A stretch of DNA of 64,000 bases from Pyrinomonadaceae bacterium (GTDB taxonomy: Bacteria > Acidobacteriota > Blastocatellia > Pyrinomonadales > Pyrinomonadaceae): NCBI GenBank assembly GCA_036277115.1, contig DASUNM010000005.1, positions 1 to 64,000 of the forward strand, in the 5' to 3' direction. This document shows, piece after piece, positions 1-9,316 of the stretch (position 1 is its first letter; each line of letters opens with the position of its first letter). The notes under the pieces were generated by a model. That model saw only the letters and a list, made by a program, of their open reading frames with translations, ran no database searches and had not been told where the DNA came from. The position numbers and the translations under genes are program-made.

Positions 1-24
1 CGAATCCCGAGGCTTCGGGATTCG
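1..24. terminator. Perfect short hairpin at window start
   Basis: Ten-base arms CGAATCCCGA and TCGGGATTCG flank the loop GGCT. It could be the terminator of a gene left of the window or a small REP-like palindrome. No clear T-run follows on the + strand, so the terminator role is uncertain. Confidence 0.45.
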
Positions 25-93
25 CTCCACTCTCGATTTGGGGGAGGGTGCAATCGCAAGCTATAAACATTCGGCGCCTACGGCGCGAAGTCC

Positions 94-1428
94 ATGTCAA
101 AGATTCTCCAGCTGAGACAAGCGGCACGCGCAATCTTTGACGAATCTTTGCGTGCAGTTGACCCAGGCGCTGCCGTACGCCGCGCTGTTCAATTCAAGGG
201 GACCACAGTTTCGATCGGGGACCTTGACCTTAGTAACCGATGCATTTACGCAATCGCCCTCGGTAAAGCTTCGCTAGCGATGGCCGGTGCCCTCGATACC
301 ATTCTGGGGAAATCCCTCACGGGTGGCCTGCTGATTGATCCTCGGCGCTTCACCCTCGATCAGGAAATTTCACTGCCGAAACCATGGTTCTGCTGCACTG
401 GCGGACATCCCTTACCAACCGACGGCAGCCTGTTCGCTGCGGAACAAGCGCTAAAACTGCTGGATCGCGCCAACACGGAGCGCGCGCTGGTGATCTTTCT
501 AGTCTCTGGCGGCGGCTCAGCAATGATTGAGTGGCCAATCAGTAGTGAGATCAATCTCGGCAACATCCGCATGGCAAACAGGACCCTGGTTGGCTGCGGC
601 GCTTCGATCACTGAGATTAACGCAGTGCGGCGAACATTTTCCTTCATAAAAGGAGGACGCCTGGCGGGCAAGGCGCCGAACTGCGACCAGATTACTTTGA
701 TAGTCTCAGATGTGCGCGCAGGCGAAGAGTGGAACGTCGCTTCCGGTCCCACACTTCGGCCGCCTAAGAACGCTCCGAAAGGGCAGGAGATTATCGAGCG
801 CTACCAACTAAGGCCTTTGCTGCCTGAGCCGATTCTTCGCGCTATTGATTCCGATGACGGAACGTTGCCTTTAGACAATTCAACGAATGTACGAAAGCAC
901 TTTGTGCTTCTCGACAACGACACCGCGCTGGAAGCGGCAGCCACTGCGGCGCGCAAGCGCGGGCTGACTGTCGAAATCGCGCGCGACATTTCCGACGAAC
1001 CGATAGAGGCTGGCGTTCAGAAGCTTCTGAAGCACCTCAGCGAACTAAAATCGAGTCACGCCGGAGATGTTTGCCTGGTTTCCGGTGGCGAGTTCTCCTG
1101 TCCCGTCCGCGGTGATGGTCTTGGTGGCCGAAATCTTGAGACAGCCCTACGTTTGGCTATTCTTGCCGAGGAACATCGGGATCAAATCGGCGAGTTCGTG
1201 GCGCTCTGCGCGGGAACCGACGGCATCGACGGTAACAGTCGAGCTGCAGGTGCAATCGTTGACAGCACCACGATTGAACGCGCACGCAGAATCGGATTAG
1301 ACCCGACCGATTTCGTGGAGCGCAGCGATGCGTATTCTTTTTTCGTAGCGCTTGGCGATGTGATTACGACGGGTCCGACGGGAACTAACGTTCGTGATCT
1401 GCGCATTCTGTTGGCTGGCCGGATGTGA
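94..1428 (+). CDS. Glycerate 2-kinase (DUF4147/MOFRL family)
   Basis: The 444-residue protein has the length and layout of the MOFRL-type glycerate kinase (GckA/TtuD) family, which phosphorylates D-glycerate in the cytoplasm to feed glycolysis or the serine/glyoxylate route. Visible markers are the glycine-rich LVSGGGSAMIE segment near residue 140, SGGEFSCPVRGDGLGGRN near residue 330, ALCAGTDGIDGNS near residue 370, and the C-terminal GPTGTNVRDLRI motif of the MOFRL domain. The ATG at 94 gives a full N-terminal Rossmann-like DUF4147 domain. It stands alone, with the next gene about 130 bases downstream on the same strand behind a repeat-rich gap. The family call is secure; 2-kinase rather than 3-kinase regiochemistry is taken from the family. 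Confidence 0.9.
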   Translation: MSKILQLRQAARAIFDESLRAVDPGAAVRRAVQFKGTTVSIGDLDLSNRCIYAIALGKASLAMAGALDTILGKSLTGGLLIDPRRFTLDQEISLPKPWFCCTGGHPLPTDGSLFAAEQALKLLDRANTERALVIFLVSGGGSAMIEWPISSEINLGNIRMANRTLVGCGASITEINAVRRTFSFIKGGRLAGKAPNCDQITLIVSDVRAGEEWNVASGPTLRPPKNAPKGQEIIERYQLRPLLPEPILRAIDSDDGTLPLDNSTNVRKHFVLLDNDTALEAAATAARKRGLTVEIARDISDEPIEAGVQKLLKHLSELKSSHAGDVCLVSGGEFSCPVRGDGLGGRNLETALRLAILAEEHRDQIGEFVALCAGTDGIDGNSRAAGAIVDSTTIERARRIGLDPTDFVERSDAYSFFVALGDVITTGPTGTNVRDLRILLAGRM

Positions 1429-1512
1429 GTTTCAAGTGAAGTTTCGAGTTTGAAGTTATGTCAGTTCGCAAATTAAAACTTGAAACTTGAGACCAGAAAC
1501 TTGAAACCGTTT
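1425..1512. repeat. Phrase-like degenerate repeat (AAACTTGAAACTTGA type)
   Basis: The spacer is built from variations of one short word: TTTCAAGTGAAGTTTCGAG, then GAAACTTGA and GAAACTTGAAACC. It resembles the other word-repeat spacers in this window, each with its own word. A TTG-initiated reading frame crosses part of it, which is why the downstream gene start was placed after it. Confidence 0.6.
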
Positions 1513-1554
1513 CACTTGACTCACTTTGACGCGGCGGCTATAAGACTACCTATC

Positions 1555-2121
1555 GTGCAAGCGATCGAAGCAACCGAACCGAAACCCGCGGATTCCGACT
1601 TTCGACTCACCTTCCAGGCTTTAGCTGAAGCGCTCAAATCAATGACCGCCGTCCCGGCGCTGGCCGACGTCTATCGTCTGGTTGAAGGCACGGACATGTC
1701 GCGGGAAGAAGTCGCGCCTTATCTCGGTTTCAAGGCCGGCAACTACTCGCGGCATCGCGTAATGAAAAATGATTTTGTCGAGATGCTGGTGCTGTGCTGG
1801 AAGCCCGGACAGCGGACGCCGATTCACGATCACAACGGCTCACACGGCGCGGTGTTTGTGCACAAAGGCATCATGTGGGAGACAATTTTTGAGTACGACA
1901 CCGAAAAGGGATTGCAGTACGCGTCGCATCGCGAGCTGCGCGCCGGCGGCCTCACCGGTTCAGAGATTCCCGACATCCATCAGCTCGGAAATCCCGACGT
2001 ATCGGGACGCGACCTCGTCACCATTCACATCTACGCGCCACCTTTGGGAGTTTTGAAGACTTATAAGCTGGGCAGCTCGACAATCGAATCCTACACACCT
2101 GCCGAGCCGGATTTTGTTTAG
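1555..2121 (+). CDS. Cysteine dioxygenase type I-like cupin protein
   Basis: The protein carries the cupin metal motif TPIHDHNGSHG (His-x-His), a later DIHQLGN histidine, and a C-terminal HIYAPPL stretch. These fit the cysteine dioxygenase type I/thiol dioxygenase family, which uses Fe(II) and O2 to oxidise cysteine or related thiols to sulfinates. The open frame extends upstream to a TTG at 1480, but that part (MKLETRNLKPF) is translated from a repeat-derived spacer. I therefore prefer the GTG at 1555, giving 188 residues. The exact substrate (cysteine or 3-mercaptopropionate) cannot be read from the sequence. The gene converges on comEC with only a few bases between stops. Confidence 0.82.
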   Translation: MQAIEATEPKPADSDFRLTFQALAEALKSMTAVPALADVYRLVEGTDMSREEVAPYLGFKAGNYSRHRVMKNDFVEMLVLCWKPGQRTPIHDHNGSHGAVFVHKGIMWETIFEYDTEKGLQYASHRELRAGGLTGSEIPDIHQLGNPDVSGRDLVTIHIYAPPLGVLKTYKLGSSTIESYTPAEPDFV

Positions 2122-2126
2122 GCGCA

Positions 2127-4844
2127 TCAGGGCACGAACGTGCCAACTGTCAGATTCACTCCATCGGTCACCACACTAATCGTTCCCTTCTCTCCCGTCG
2201 TCATGACCTGTGCGCCCCTCGCTCGCCAGCGTTCGACAACTTCCGGGCTGGGATGACCGAAGATTGAATGGCGCCCGACGGAAATGATCGCGAGAGTTGG
2301 TTGCGCGGTGGCGACGAACGGCTCAGTCGAAGAGGTCTTGCTCCCGTGATGCGGGACTTTAACGACATCCGCTTTCAGTCCCGCTCCGGTTTTGACGAGT
2401 GCGGCTTCAGCTTCCTTTTCAATGTCAGCAGTAAACAGAAAGGACTTCTCGCCAAAACGAACGCGCAGCACGAGAGAATCATTGTTACGCGAAGGCGAGC
2501 CGGCAGTCTGAATCGGTCGCGGCCACAGCACGTCTATCAAAACGTTTCCGGCGCGAATCACATCACCGGCGCCAACAATTTCCAGCGGAACCCGCGCGTG
2601 GCGCAACCCCTGCACAAACTTTGCGAACTCCGCATCATTCTCCGGCGCGCGCGCCACGATGGCGCCGCGGACTTTGAAATTGCGCACGATGTCGTTGAGG
2701 CCATCGATGTGATCTGCATCGGCATGGGTCGCGATGAGATAATCGACGCGATCCAAACCTCGCGACCACAAATACTGTGAAACCACCTGCTCCCCGATAC
2801 TGCGGGTGTCGCGTTCAATTGCTGGCTCTCCGTCTTCGCGGTCATTTTTTGCCCAGCTTAAGTTCGGCTGGCCACCGCCGTCGATCAGAATCGTAGTTCC
2901 GTCCGGCGCAGTGAGGAGCGCGCTATCGCCTTGTCCAACGTCAAGAAACTCAACGCGCAGTCGTCCATCAGGTGGCGTCGCGCTGAACGGGTGGACCACA
3001 ACAACCAACAAAGCGATTGCCAAGCCGATCGCCGCCGTCTTCACCGTTCGCCGGTTAACTCCAGTAGACGCGTGAGACCGCAACGGATTCCATTTCGACA
3101 AGGATCCGACTAAAGCCGCCAGCAAGATGAAGTACACGGCGTAAACGCCCGCCGCCAACCCGCTGTAATGCGGCAGCCGTATTGAACCAAGCCCCAAAAC
3201 CGAAAGCGGATCGATCGCATGAGTCATCAACCAGTTCGTTTTTTCGGCAAACAGGACCAACAGTCCGCCCAGCATCGTGCTGACTTGCGAGACGAGCACG
3301 GCAGCCAACGCGGTCAATGCCAGGACCACCATCAAGACGCCGACAAAGATGTTCAATAGAAGTGACGCTATTGATACGCGATGAAAGTACAAAATCATCA
3401 AGGGCAACAGAACAATTTGCACGCTCGCCGAAATAACGATGGCCGACAAGGCGTAGCGCAGGATCTTCTGAACCCGCCAGCGTTCCAACTTCGCGGCAAT
3501 CGGAGTCCTGAACAAACGATACTGGATGTTCGACGCGGCCATTTCAGCGCGCCATTCGCGTTCGCTCCAGAACAGCGCTTCGGATAATGTTTTCAACCAA
3601 GCCGAACACCGCGGCGGGTACGGAGTCACCATCGTCGGCCGCCACGTGCCAACGCGTCGCATGGTTTGCAGCAACGGCAGCGTTACACAGACGATGGCAA
3701 CCACCGATAGAAACGTTAATTGGAACGAAGGATTGAAGAGATCGAGGGGATTCAGCACGAGCAATACCAAACCAGCGCCCGCAACCGTGTTCAGCGAATT
3801 CGCGCGCCTAGATACGACCGGAGCGAAAGCGGCGAGCGTGAACATCAGCGCCGCCCGGGTAACTGAAGCTTCGGCGCCCACGGCGATCGCGTATGCCCAC
3901 AGAAACAGTGCGGCCAGCAGAAACTGAAGCAGCTTCTTTTGAGTTACCCGTCGAACGATCAGAATTGCCACACCCGCGATAAAAGCGATTTGTAGTCCGC
4001 TAATTACCAGGATGTGAAACGTGCCACCCGCGCGAAAGCGTTCCGCCGCCCCGGCTGAAATGTTGTGCGGGTTGCCAAGCAGTGCGGCATTAAGAACGCC
4101 GGCCGTCTCTGCCGAGAACCTTTGCTGAAATTCTGTCTGCAGGCGCGCGCGCCAGCTGTAAACCCAGGCGAGCGGCACGAACACTCGTTCGTCATCCATT
4201 CGTTCAACCAGCAGCGGACTCTTAATTATTCCGGTCGCATCGTAGCCTTTGCGCTCGAGGTATTCGGTGAATTGCGAGACTCCCGGATTACGAAAGTCAT
4301 CTTCGCGATCCAGCTTGGTCATGACTCGCAGGCGCGTGCCGTGATGCAAGGCGAGCGCGTCGTATTCCTGCTTACGCTTTTCAGTTGAAGTTGGAACAAG
4401 GAGGAAGACAGTGCCGGAGGCATCACTTTCGATGGCCTTGAACGCAACTCGCTCGACCCGCATCGTGAGATAGAAACTGTGCGGCGCCGGTTCAGGTTCG
4501 CCGATGACTACGCCCACGATTTCGACTGGGTCGCCCGGCCCGATGGCGCCCTGGTCGTACATCGTCGAAATACGATTCGCAGCCGGCGGAAGGTCGGTTG
4601 AACGCACCAGCACCATCCCGGTGCAGAAAAATGCGATCAGCAGTGCGAGCGTGGACGCAAACAGCTTCCCACCCTTGAGCGCTAGCAGACAGACGATCGA
4701 TGCGGCGACGGCGACGGGCAGCACAATCGCAAAAGATCGACTGTTGAGCTTTGCGTAGTGCTGAACGACTATCCCGCCGCACAGTGCAATCGCGGGGGAC
4801 AGGAGGGGAGCGGTAACAAATCGAGGTCGCGGGAGAATCAACAT
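2127..4844 (-). CDS. comEC: ComEC/Rec2 DNA-uptake channel protein
   Basis: ComEC forms the inner-membrane pore through which single-stranded DNA enters during natural transformation. The roughly 905-residue protein has N-terminal membrane helices and a DUF4131-like region, the Competence domain with FHILVISGLQIAFIAG near residue 280, many hydrophobic helices to about residue 610, and a C-terminal metallo-beta-lactamase domain with VEFLDVGQGDSALL, ATHADADHIDGL and KVPHHGSKTSS. This is the full three-part family architecture with no visible break. A TTG at 4856 overlaps the upstream stop by four bases; the ATG at 4844 is a more ordinary start. It follows the rRNA methyltransferase gene and is probably co-transcribed. 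Together with pilB/pilT/pilC it suggests transformability. Confidence 0.93.
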   Translation of the reverse strand: MLILPRPRFVTAPLLSPAIALCGGIVVQHYAKLNSRSFAIVLPVAVAASIVCLLALKGGKLFASTLALLIAFFCTGMVLVRSTDLPPAANRISTMYDQGAIGPGDPVEIVGVVIGEPEPAPHSFYLTMRVERVAFKAIESDASGTVFLLVPTSTEKRKQEYDALALHHGTRLRVMTKLDREDDFRNPGVSQFTEYLERKGYDATGIIKSPLLVERMDDERVFVPLAWVYSWRARLQTEFQQRFSAETAGVLNAALLGNPHNISAGAAERFRAGGTFHILVISGLQIAFIAGVAILIVRRVTQKKLLQFLLAALFLWAYAIAVGAEASVTRAALMFTLAAFAPVVSRRANSLNTVAGAGLVLLVLNPLDLFNPSFQLTFLSVVAIVCVTLPLLQTMRRVGTWRPTMVTPYPPRCSAWLKTLSEALFWSEREWRAEMAASNIQYRLFRTPIAAKLERWRVQKILRYALSAIVISASVQIVLLPLMILYFHRVSIASLLLNIFVGVLMVVLALTALAAVLVSQVSTMLGGLLVLFAEKTNWLMTHAIDPLSVLGLGSIRLPHYSGLAAGVYAVYFILLAALVGSLSKWNPLRSHASTGVNRRTVKTAAIGLAIALLVVVVHPFSATPPDGRLRVEFLDVGQGDSALLTAPDGTTILIDGGGQPNLSWAKNDREDGEPAIERDTRSIGEQVVSQYLWSRGLDRVDYLIATHADADHIDGLNDIVRNFKVRGAIVARAPENDAEFAKFVQGLRHARVPLEIVGAGDVIRAGNVLIDVLWPRPIQTAGSPSRNNDSLVLRVRFGEKSFLFTADIEKEAEAALVKTGAGLKADVVKVPHHGSKTSSTEPFVATAQPTLAIISVGRHSIFGHPSPEVVERWRARGAQVMTTGEKGTISVVTDGVNLTVGTFVP

Positions 4845-4852
4845 GGACGTCC

Positions 4853-6043
4853 TCAACCAGTGAGGTGAACAACCGTCTCAACGTGATGCGTCTGTGGAAA
4901 CATGTCGAAAGCCTGAATCGAACTAATCGAGTAGCCGCCGGCGATTAGCTTCTTCAAGTCGCGCGCGAGCGTGGCCGGATCGCAGGAGACGTAGCAGATC
5001 CGTTTTGGTTTCAAACGGACAATGCCCGAGATCACACGCGACTCAGCGCCGGTGCGGGGCGGATCGAGCAGAAGGAAGTCGACGTCGCCATCACAGCAAT
5101 CCAGCCAATCGCCGACGTCCTGATTTACAACGTCGGTATTGCTCAAACCTGCTTCCGCAAGGTTGCGGCGCGCAAAATCGCTCGCCGCGGCATCGTCTTC
5201 AACCGCGATCACATTCGCGAATCGGCGCGCGAGCGGCAGAGTGAACAATCCAACTCCCGAATAGAGTTCAATGGCCGTTTCGCCTCTCGCGTCACCCAAC
5301 GCAAAGTCGATCAGAGCCGGTACGAGATCGAGGTTCGTCTGAAAGAAACTGTTCGCGTTCAGGTGATAGCGCTCGTCACGAATGGTGCGGGTGATGCCGG
5401 CCACGCCGGCGCCCCGTCCGCTGACATCCGCTGCAACCGAAACTTCTTCGTCACCAACAACCGCGCGGAAGTAGCGCGCGTCGTCAGGCAAATCGCCTTG
5501 CGTCATCTGCGCGCGCAACGATTCGAGTTCGCTTTGAAGCTCAGGCACGAGCACGGCACACTCGGCAACGTCACACACGTCGCGCGAGTTAGCTTCAAAA
5601 TACCCAAGCCACCGGCGTACCGAAGCGTATTGCCATTGCGCACGCGCGCGATAGTGCCACTCGTTTGGCGCCGCAGTAATTTCAAATCCCGGGATGGCTT
5701 CGATACCACCGACACGCCGCAGACAATCACGAATGATTTCGATTTTCGCGGCGAGTTGTGCCGTGTAGCTTAACTGCTGGAAGTTGCAGCCGCCGCAGCG
5801 ACCGAAGTAAGGACATGGCGGCTCGACCCGAACAGGCGCGGGCTCGAGAACTTCGACGATTGAAGCAAAGCTGACGCTTCCCTTTACCCGATCGATGCGC
5901 ACCCGCAAGCGATCGCCGGGCGCGGCCAGCGCAACCATGACCGTCCGGCTGTTGGCATGGGCCAGGCCCAGTCCCCCCGGAAGCATTCTCTCGATGACAA
6001 CTTCGAGAGTTTCATCGGTCTGATCGTTTATCGGGAGGTTCAT
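4853..6043 (-). CDS. RlmD/RumA-type 23S rRNA (uracil-C5) methyltransferase
   Basis: This is a class I SAM-dependent RNA m5U methyltransferase of the TrmA/RlmCD family. Features in order are an N-terminal TRAM domain (EVVIERMLPGGLGLAH), an iron-sulfur cluster motif CPYFGRCGGC near residue 80, a SAM-binding motif ELYSGVGLFTLPLAR, the substrate motif LLLDPPRTG, and the catalytic cysteine in YVSCDPATLARDL. The open frame begins at a TTG at 6073, but the ATG at 6043 is preceded by AGGGAG and starts just before the TRAM domain, so I use it. It ends inside a four-base overlap region with comEC, implying one transcript. The precise target (U747 or U1939) cannot be assigned from the sequence alone. 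Confidence 0.9.
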   Translation of the reverse strand: MNLPINDQTDETLEVVIERMLPGGLGLAHANSRTVMVALAAPGDRLRVRIDRVKGSVSFASIVEVLEPAPVRVEPPCPYFGRCGGCNFQQLSYTAQLAAKIEIIRDCLRRVGGIEAIPGFEITAAPNEWHYRARAQWQYASVRRWLGYFEANSRDVCDVAECAVLVPELQSELESLRAQMTQGDLPDDARYFRAVVGDEEVSVAADVSGRGAGVAGITRTIRDERYHLNANSFFQTNLDLVPALIDFALGDARGETAIELYSGVGLFTLPLARRFANVIAVEDDAAASDFARRNLAEAGLSNTDVVNQDVGDWLDCCDGDVDFLLLDPPRTGAESRVISGIVRLKPKRICYVSCDPATLARDLKKLIAGGYSISSIQAFDMFPQTHHVETVVHLTG

Positions 6044-6168
6044 CTGGGAAAATGTCTCCCTATGGAAGTTCAACCGCAGCTAACCCAACTTCGCGGGGCT
6101 CGTACGATATACAGCGCGCGAACGATACTCCGTTTTCGGCCGGCACTCAAGAGTTCGCGTCGGGCGGA

Positions 6169-6882
6169 TCAGAGATAGAAGAGGCTCAGCCGAGGTACTC
6201 CAAAGTGATCGCGCAGACGTTTGCGCAGGAGATTGTCGCGCGTTTGTTCAAAGGTGGCCTTGTCCATGTGACGCTTGTAAGGCTTTATCTGCGAATCGAT
6301 CTCAGAAAGCATCGCCGCGAGTTCCGTTTCCTTTATGACCGCGCGAATGGAGTCATCGAGCAAACGATCGACCCCCGTTAAAGATTCTTCCAGCTTGCGC
6401 GTATTGGGGCTGGCGCTGCTCGAATAGTCGTCGCGAATCTCGGTCAACAACGAAAGCGTGCGAGCTAAGGCTTCGCTGAACGAGTCTTCCTGTTTTCGAT
6501 CTTGCGCGAGTTGCCGTATTTCATCGAGAGATCGGGCGAGGTGTTCGAGGATTGCGTCGCGCGAAAACGGGGAGGTGTCCGCTGCAGGCGAGGATGTCTC
6601 GTCCGCCGGCTCGTGGCTGCCTACTCTGGATTCAAGCCATTCCGCGTACTGCGCTTCGACCTCTTCCTGACAGTACAGAAGCGTCTTGACGGTGCGCTTG
6701 TGTTTCTTCGACTCGTACGAATCGAATGAGTGTTCGATGCCGCGCAGCGCGACGTGCAGCGGCACGCCACGCTCTTTCCAACTTTCGATCAAGGCCCAGT
6801 CGATTGGGCTCAGCATCAAGTGCTTGCCGCGGCGGCGAATGAAAGTGTCTTCGATTTCTGAGAAGTAGGAAAAGTAGTTCAA
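6169..6882 (-). CDS. Conserved hypothetical protein, 237 aa
   Basis: I do not recognise a named domain. The protein is soluble and charged. It has a compact N-terminal part (residues 1-80, including RRRGKHLMLSPIDWALI and GVPLHVALRGIEHSF), a low-complexity Ser/Thr/Pro linker near residue 100, and a helical C-terminal half rich in Glu, Arg and Leu. The N-terminal pattern matches, from memory, a recurring uncharacterised acidobacterial family. The start is a TTG at 6882, directly downstream of a word-repeat spacer; a later ATG would remove the conserved-looking N-terminus. It lies between coaX and the methyltransferase gene on the same strand, with an approximately 125-base gap before the methyltransferase ATG. 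Confidence 0.6.
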   Translation of the reverse strand: MNYFSYFSEIEDTFIRRRGKHLMLSPIDWALIESWKERGVPLHVALRGIEHSFDSYESKKHKRTVKTLLYCQEEVEAQYAEWLESRVGSHEPADETSSPAADTSPFSRDAILEHLARSLDEIRQLAQDRKQEDSFSEALARTLSLLTEIRDDYSSSASPNTRKLEESLTGVDRLLDDSIRAVIKETELAAMLSEIDSQIKPYKRHMDKATFEQTRDNLLRKRLRDHFGVPRLSLFYL

Positions 6883-6972
6883 AGTCTAATGTCCAATGTC
6901 CAACGTCTAATGTCGAAAGTGAAGCCGTTACTCTGCGGACTTTGGACTTTGGACTTTGGTTTTTGGACTTAT
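6883..6972. repeat. Phrase-like repeat (CTTTGGACTTTGGAC / GTCCAATGTCCAACG)
   Basis: The gap between coaX and the next gene consists of repeats of two related words, GTCTAATGTCCAATGTCC and GGACTTTGGACTTTGG. The same words return inside dnaE2 around 28.2-28.6 kb. The last codons of coaX (reading PKTKVQSPKSAE) are translated from this repeat. Confidence 0.7.
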
Positions 6973-7731
6973 TGTTCGCTCGTAAACCAACCTCAACCCT
7001 TCCAGCGTCAATGTCTCGTCGACTTCCTGGATGAACTTTGAGCCGCGCTCGATCAAAGGCGCGAGGCCGCCCGTCGCAATCACGCGCGGGGAACGGCCAA
7101 GTTCATCAATCATCTTCTTTAAAATTCCATCGACGAGGCCAACGTAGCCGTGGTACAGGCCGGATTGCATCGCTTCGACCGTGGCCGAACCGATTACTTT
7201 CTGCGGACGCTTGATTTCGACACGCGGCAATTTTGCGGCACGTTCAAACAAAGCGTCGGAAGAAATCGTGATGCCCGGCGTGATCACTCCGCCGAGGTAT
7301 TCGCCGTTTGCGTTGATCGCGTCGAAGGTGGTTGCGGTGCCGAAATCAACAACGATACAGGGCTTGCCGTATTTGTGAATTGCCGCGACGGCATCAACGA
7401 TTCGATCGGCGCCGACGTCTGACGCCGGTTCATAAAGAATCGGAACGCCGGTGTTGACCGTGTCGTCGATAAACATCGGTGTCAGATGAAAGTAAGTTTC
7501 GGCCATCCGCTTCAGGGTGAAATTTACCGGCGGCACGACTGAAGCAATTGCGATCCCGCTGATTGATTTGAAATCCAGATCGGCAAGCGCGAATAGGTTA
7601 CGTGCGTGTACACCCCACTCATCAACCGTGCGCGAACGCGCCGTCGTCAGACGCCAGTGTGTCAGCAGTTTCTCGCCGTCAAACACTCCGAGCGACGTGT
7701 TCGTGTTGCCAATGTCGATTACGAGTAGCAT
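6928..7731 (-). CDS. coaX: Type III pantothenate kinase
   Basis: CoaX phosphorylates pantothenate in the first step of coenzyme A synthesis. The protein begins LLVIDIGNTNTSLGVFDG, the phosphate-binding motif of the ASKHA fold, and contains DFGTATTFDAI near residue 130, GGVITPGI near residue 150 and ATGGLAPLIE near residue 225. All are typical of the type III family, as is the length of about 255 residues plus a short tail. The final dozen residues come from a repeat-derived sequence, so the stop codon lies in a word repeat. A coaBC gene starts at the right window edge, far from this one. Confidence 0.95.
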   Translation of the reverse strand: MLLVIDIGNTNTSLGVFDGEKLLTHWRLTTARSRTVDEWGVHARNLFALADLDFKSISGIAIASVVPPVNFTLKRMAETYFHLTPMFIDDTVNTGVPILYEPASDVGADRIVDAVAAIHKYGKPCIVVDFGTATTFDAINANGEYLGGVITPGITISSDALFERAAKLPRVEIKRPQKVIGSATVEAMQSGLYHGYVGLVDGILKKMIDELGRSPRVIATGGLAPLIERGSKFIQEVDETLTLEGLRLVYERTISPKTKVQSPKSAE

Positions 7732-7899
7732 GAATTTGTGATATTAGCAGGACGGGCAAGATAATGCGGAAGAAGGAGTATTATCAAGCCCAGTCCGGAT
7801 GTTGTTAGTCTCAGGTTGCTCAGCAATGTAACTGCAAAGGTCGCAGCGCCTGGTCAACTCTGACATTAGTTGTAAATTCTTTGAGGCATACGACAGTCG

Positions 7900-8301
7900 A
7901 TGGCGCCCAGCAAAGACATTCAGCCTGTCCGCGAACAAATAAACATGCTCGTCCGATTGTATGAGCATCATCTCGATCTGTTCTGGAGATGGATCACGCT
8001 ATATGTCACGATCGCCAGCGCGATCAGCGTTTACATTTTTAATAAAGAGATACCGACATCGACCCGGCGTTTATTTCCTATTCTGATTGGCGTAGCTTCA
8101 TTGGGAGTGACCTTCGGTTGCTTGATCATGTGGTCCTGGCTCCGAGAGTTTGAGAATGAAGTGAAACGGCTGACCTTTGAAATCGAGGCATCAAGCCGTC
8201 CCAGTTTCTTAGGACTCAGAATGACGTTAGCCGCCATGATCGTGTCGTTCCTCTTTGCGGTTTTCAGTTTCCTTTACGCAAAGTTTGGCTCGTTCATTTG
8301 A
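7900..8301 (+). CDS. Small membrane protein with three predicted helices
   Basis: Unrecognised 133-residue protein. After a short polar N-terminus (MAPSKDIQPVREQINML) come hydrophobic segments at about residues 28-45 (ITLYVTIASAISVYIF), 56-78 (LFPILIGVASLGVTFGCLIMW) and 108-128 (LAAMIVSFLFAVFSFLY), with charged loops between. It reads rightward, away from coaX, and begins a short row of small same-strand genes. Coding-like composition and clear hydropathy support it being real; function is unknown. Confidence 0.6.
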   Translation: MAPSKDIQPVREQINMLVRLYEHHLDLFWRWITLYVTIASAISVYIFNKEIPTSTRRLFPILIGVASLGVTFGCLIMWSWLREFENEVKRLTFEIEASSRPSFLGLRMTLAAMIVSFLFAVFSFLYAKFGSFI

Positions 8302-8349
8302 GTTTTAATCTTAAGCGCCTCGTCGGACGTCTTCACGAGAGGATGCGTT

Positions 8350-8688
8350 ATGTGGATTATGATCGCCGGCCCCTACCGGAGTGGCGCGAAGTCGGAAGCG
8401 GACCGAGAACAGAATCTGGCTAACCTCAACCGGGCCGCGTACGAATTGTTTCGAAAGGGCCACGTTCCCGTTGTGGGGGTCAACTGCGCGCTCCCCCTGA
8501 TAGCAGTAGCGGAATCCGACGCGTACGAGTCGATCATGATGCCGCTCTCTCTGGCACTGGCCGATCGCTGTGACGCCGTCCTGCGGCTTGATGGCTTCTG
8601 CCCCGGTGCCGATGAAGAGGTCAACAGGATACGCAGCCGGGGCGGCGTAGCGTACTACTCGGTCGCGGAGGTTCCCGACGCTAATTGA
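8350..8688 (+). CDS. DUF4406 / nucleoside deoxyribosyltransferase-like protein
   Basis: A 112-residue cytoplasmic protein beginning IMIAGPYRSG, the nucleotide-binding opening of the DUF4406 and nucleoside 2-deoxyribosyltransferase-like fold. It continues with a helix (NLANLNRAAYELFRKGHVPVVG) and ADRCDAVLRLDGFCPGADEEV, the typical pattern in which an ordinary desktop-sized domain ends with a glycine/asp turn and a helix carrying glutamate. The family may bind or cleave nucleosides or nucleotide-like ligands; no substrate can be assigned. It lies about 50 bases after the small membrane protein gene and 15 bases before another, so the three may share a transcript. Confidence 0.68.
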   Translation: MWIMIAGPYRSGAKSEADREQNLANLNRAAYELFRKGHVPVVGVNCALPLIAVAESDAYESIMMPLSLALADRCDAVLRLDGFCPGADEEVNRIRSRGGVAYYSVAEVPDAN

Positions 8689-8703
8689 TCGGTCGAACTC
8701 GCC

Positions 8704-9087
8704 ATGATGTCCTTTCTCATTCCTGATCGCTTGCCCAGTATCATCGTCCTGGTCGGGTTCTGGATTCCGCCCGCCATAGCTGGCTGGCTCGCGGGAGAGT
8801 TTCTTCAGCGAACCACCATGCGTTACCGAGCGGCTGTGACGTACGCAGTCCTGACGATTTTCGTCTTGGGCTACGCGGCAGCGTGGTTCTTTTTCAATCT
8901 CAATGCGATACCTCCGTACTTGCCCGGGGCCACCCAGGATCCAAAGTTCGCACCGCCAGAGGCCGTCAAGGGACTCGCCGTCGTAACGTGTGCACTCATA
9001 CTGCCTGGCAGCGCGATCGCCTGCCTGTTGGCGTTTCGCATCGCGCGCAGGCTCAGGCGCACTTTTGCTGCCCGAGTGTCCGCCTGA
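8704..9087 (+). CDS. Small membrane protein, 127 aa
   Basis: Unrecognised protein with three hydrophobic stretches: residues 8-27 (LPSIIVLVGFWIPPAIAGWL), 40-62 (AAVTYAVLTIFVLGYAAAWFFF) and 86-110 (VKGLAVVTCALILPGSAIACLLAF), followed by an Arg-rich tail (RIARRLRRTF) that should lie in the cytoplasm. The start is ATGATG at 8701-8706 with no strong ribosome site. It follows the DUF4406 gene closely. Function unknown. Confidence 0.55.
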   Translation: MMSFLIPDRLPSIIVLVGFWIPPAIAGWLAGEFLQRTTMRYRAAVTYAVLTIFVLGYAAAWFFFNLNAIPPYLPGATQDPKFAPPEAVKGLAVVTCALILPGSAIACLLAFRIARRLRRTFAARVSA

Positions 9088-9316
9088 CCAAGGAACATCA
9101 ACCGCTCTTGCTTCGTAATGCTCAACGTCACAAGAGCATGGGTGGTGTCCGAATCTACCTTTGCGTTACTTTGCGACTTGGAGTCTTTGCGTGAACCTGC
9201 ATCTTTTGCAAGGAGCAACTAAGCCCGCCAAGAGACTCGCGGAAAGACGCAATTAAGACACTCCATGATCGTAACGAATGCTCGAACGCGAGCCGCCGGA
9301 GGTCTTTGCAACTGAA
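9088..9316. repeat. Spacer with CTTTGCGT-type word repeats
   Basis: About 230 bases without a credible gene. It contains CTTTGCGTTACTTTGCGACT, GTCTTTGCGTG and a related reverse phrase around 9230-9250 (AGACTCGCGGAAAGACGC). These are another member of the window's word-repeat spacers. Confidence 0.5.
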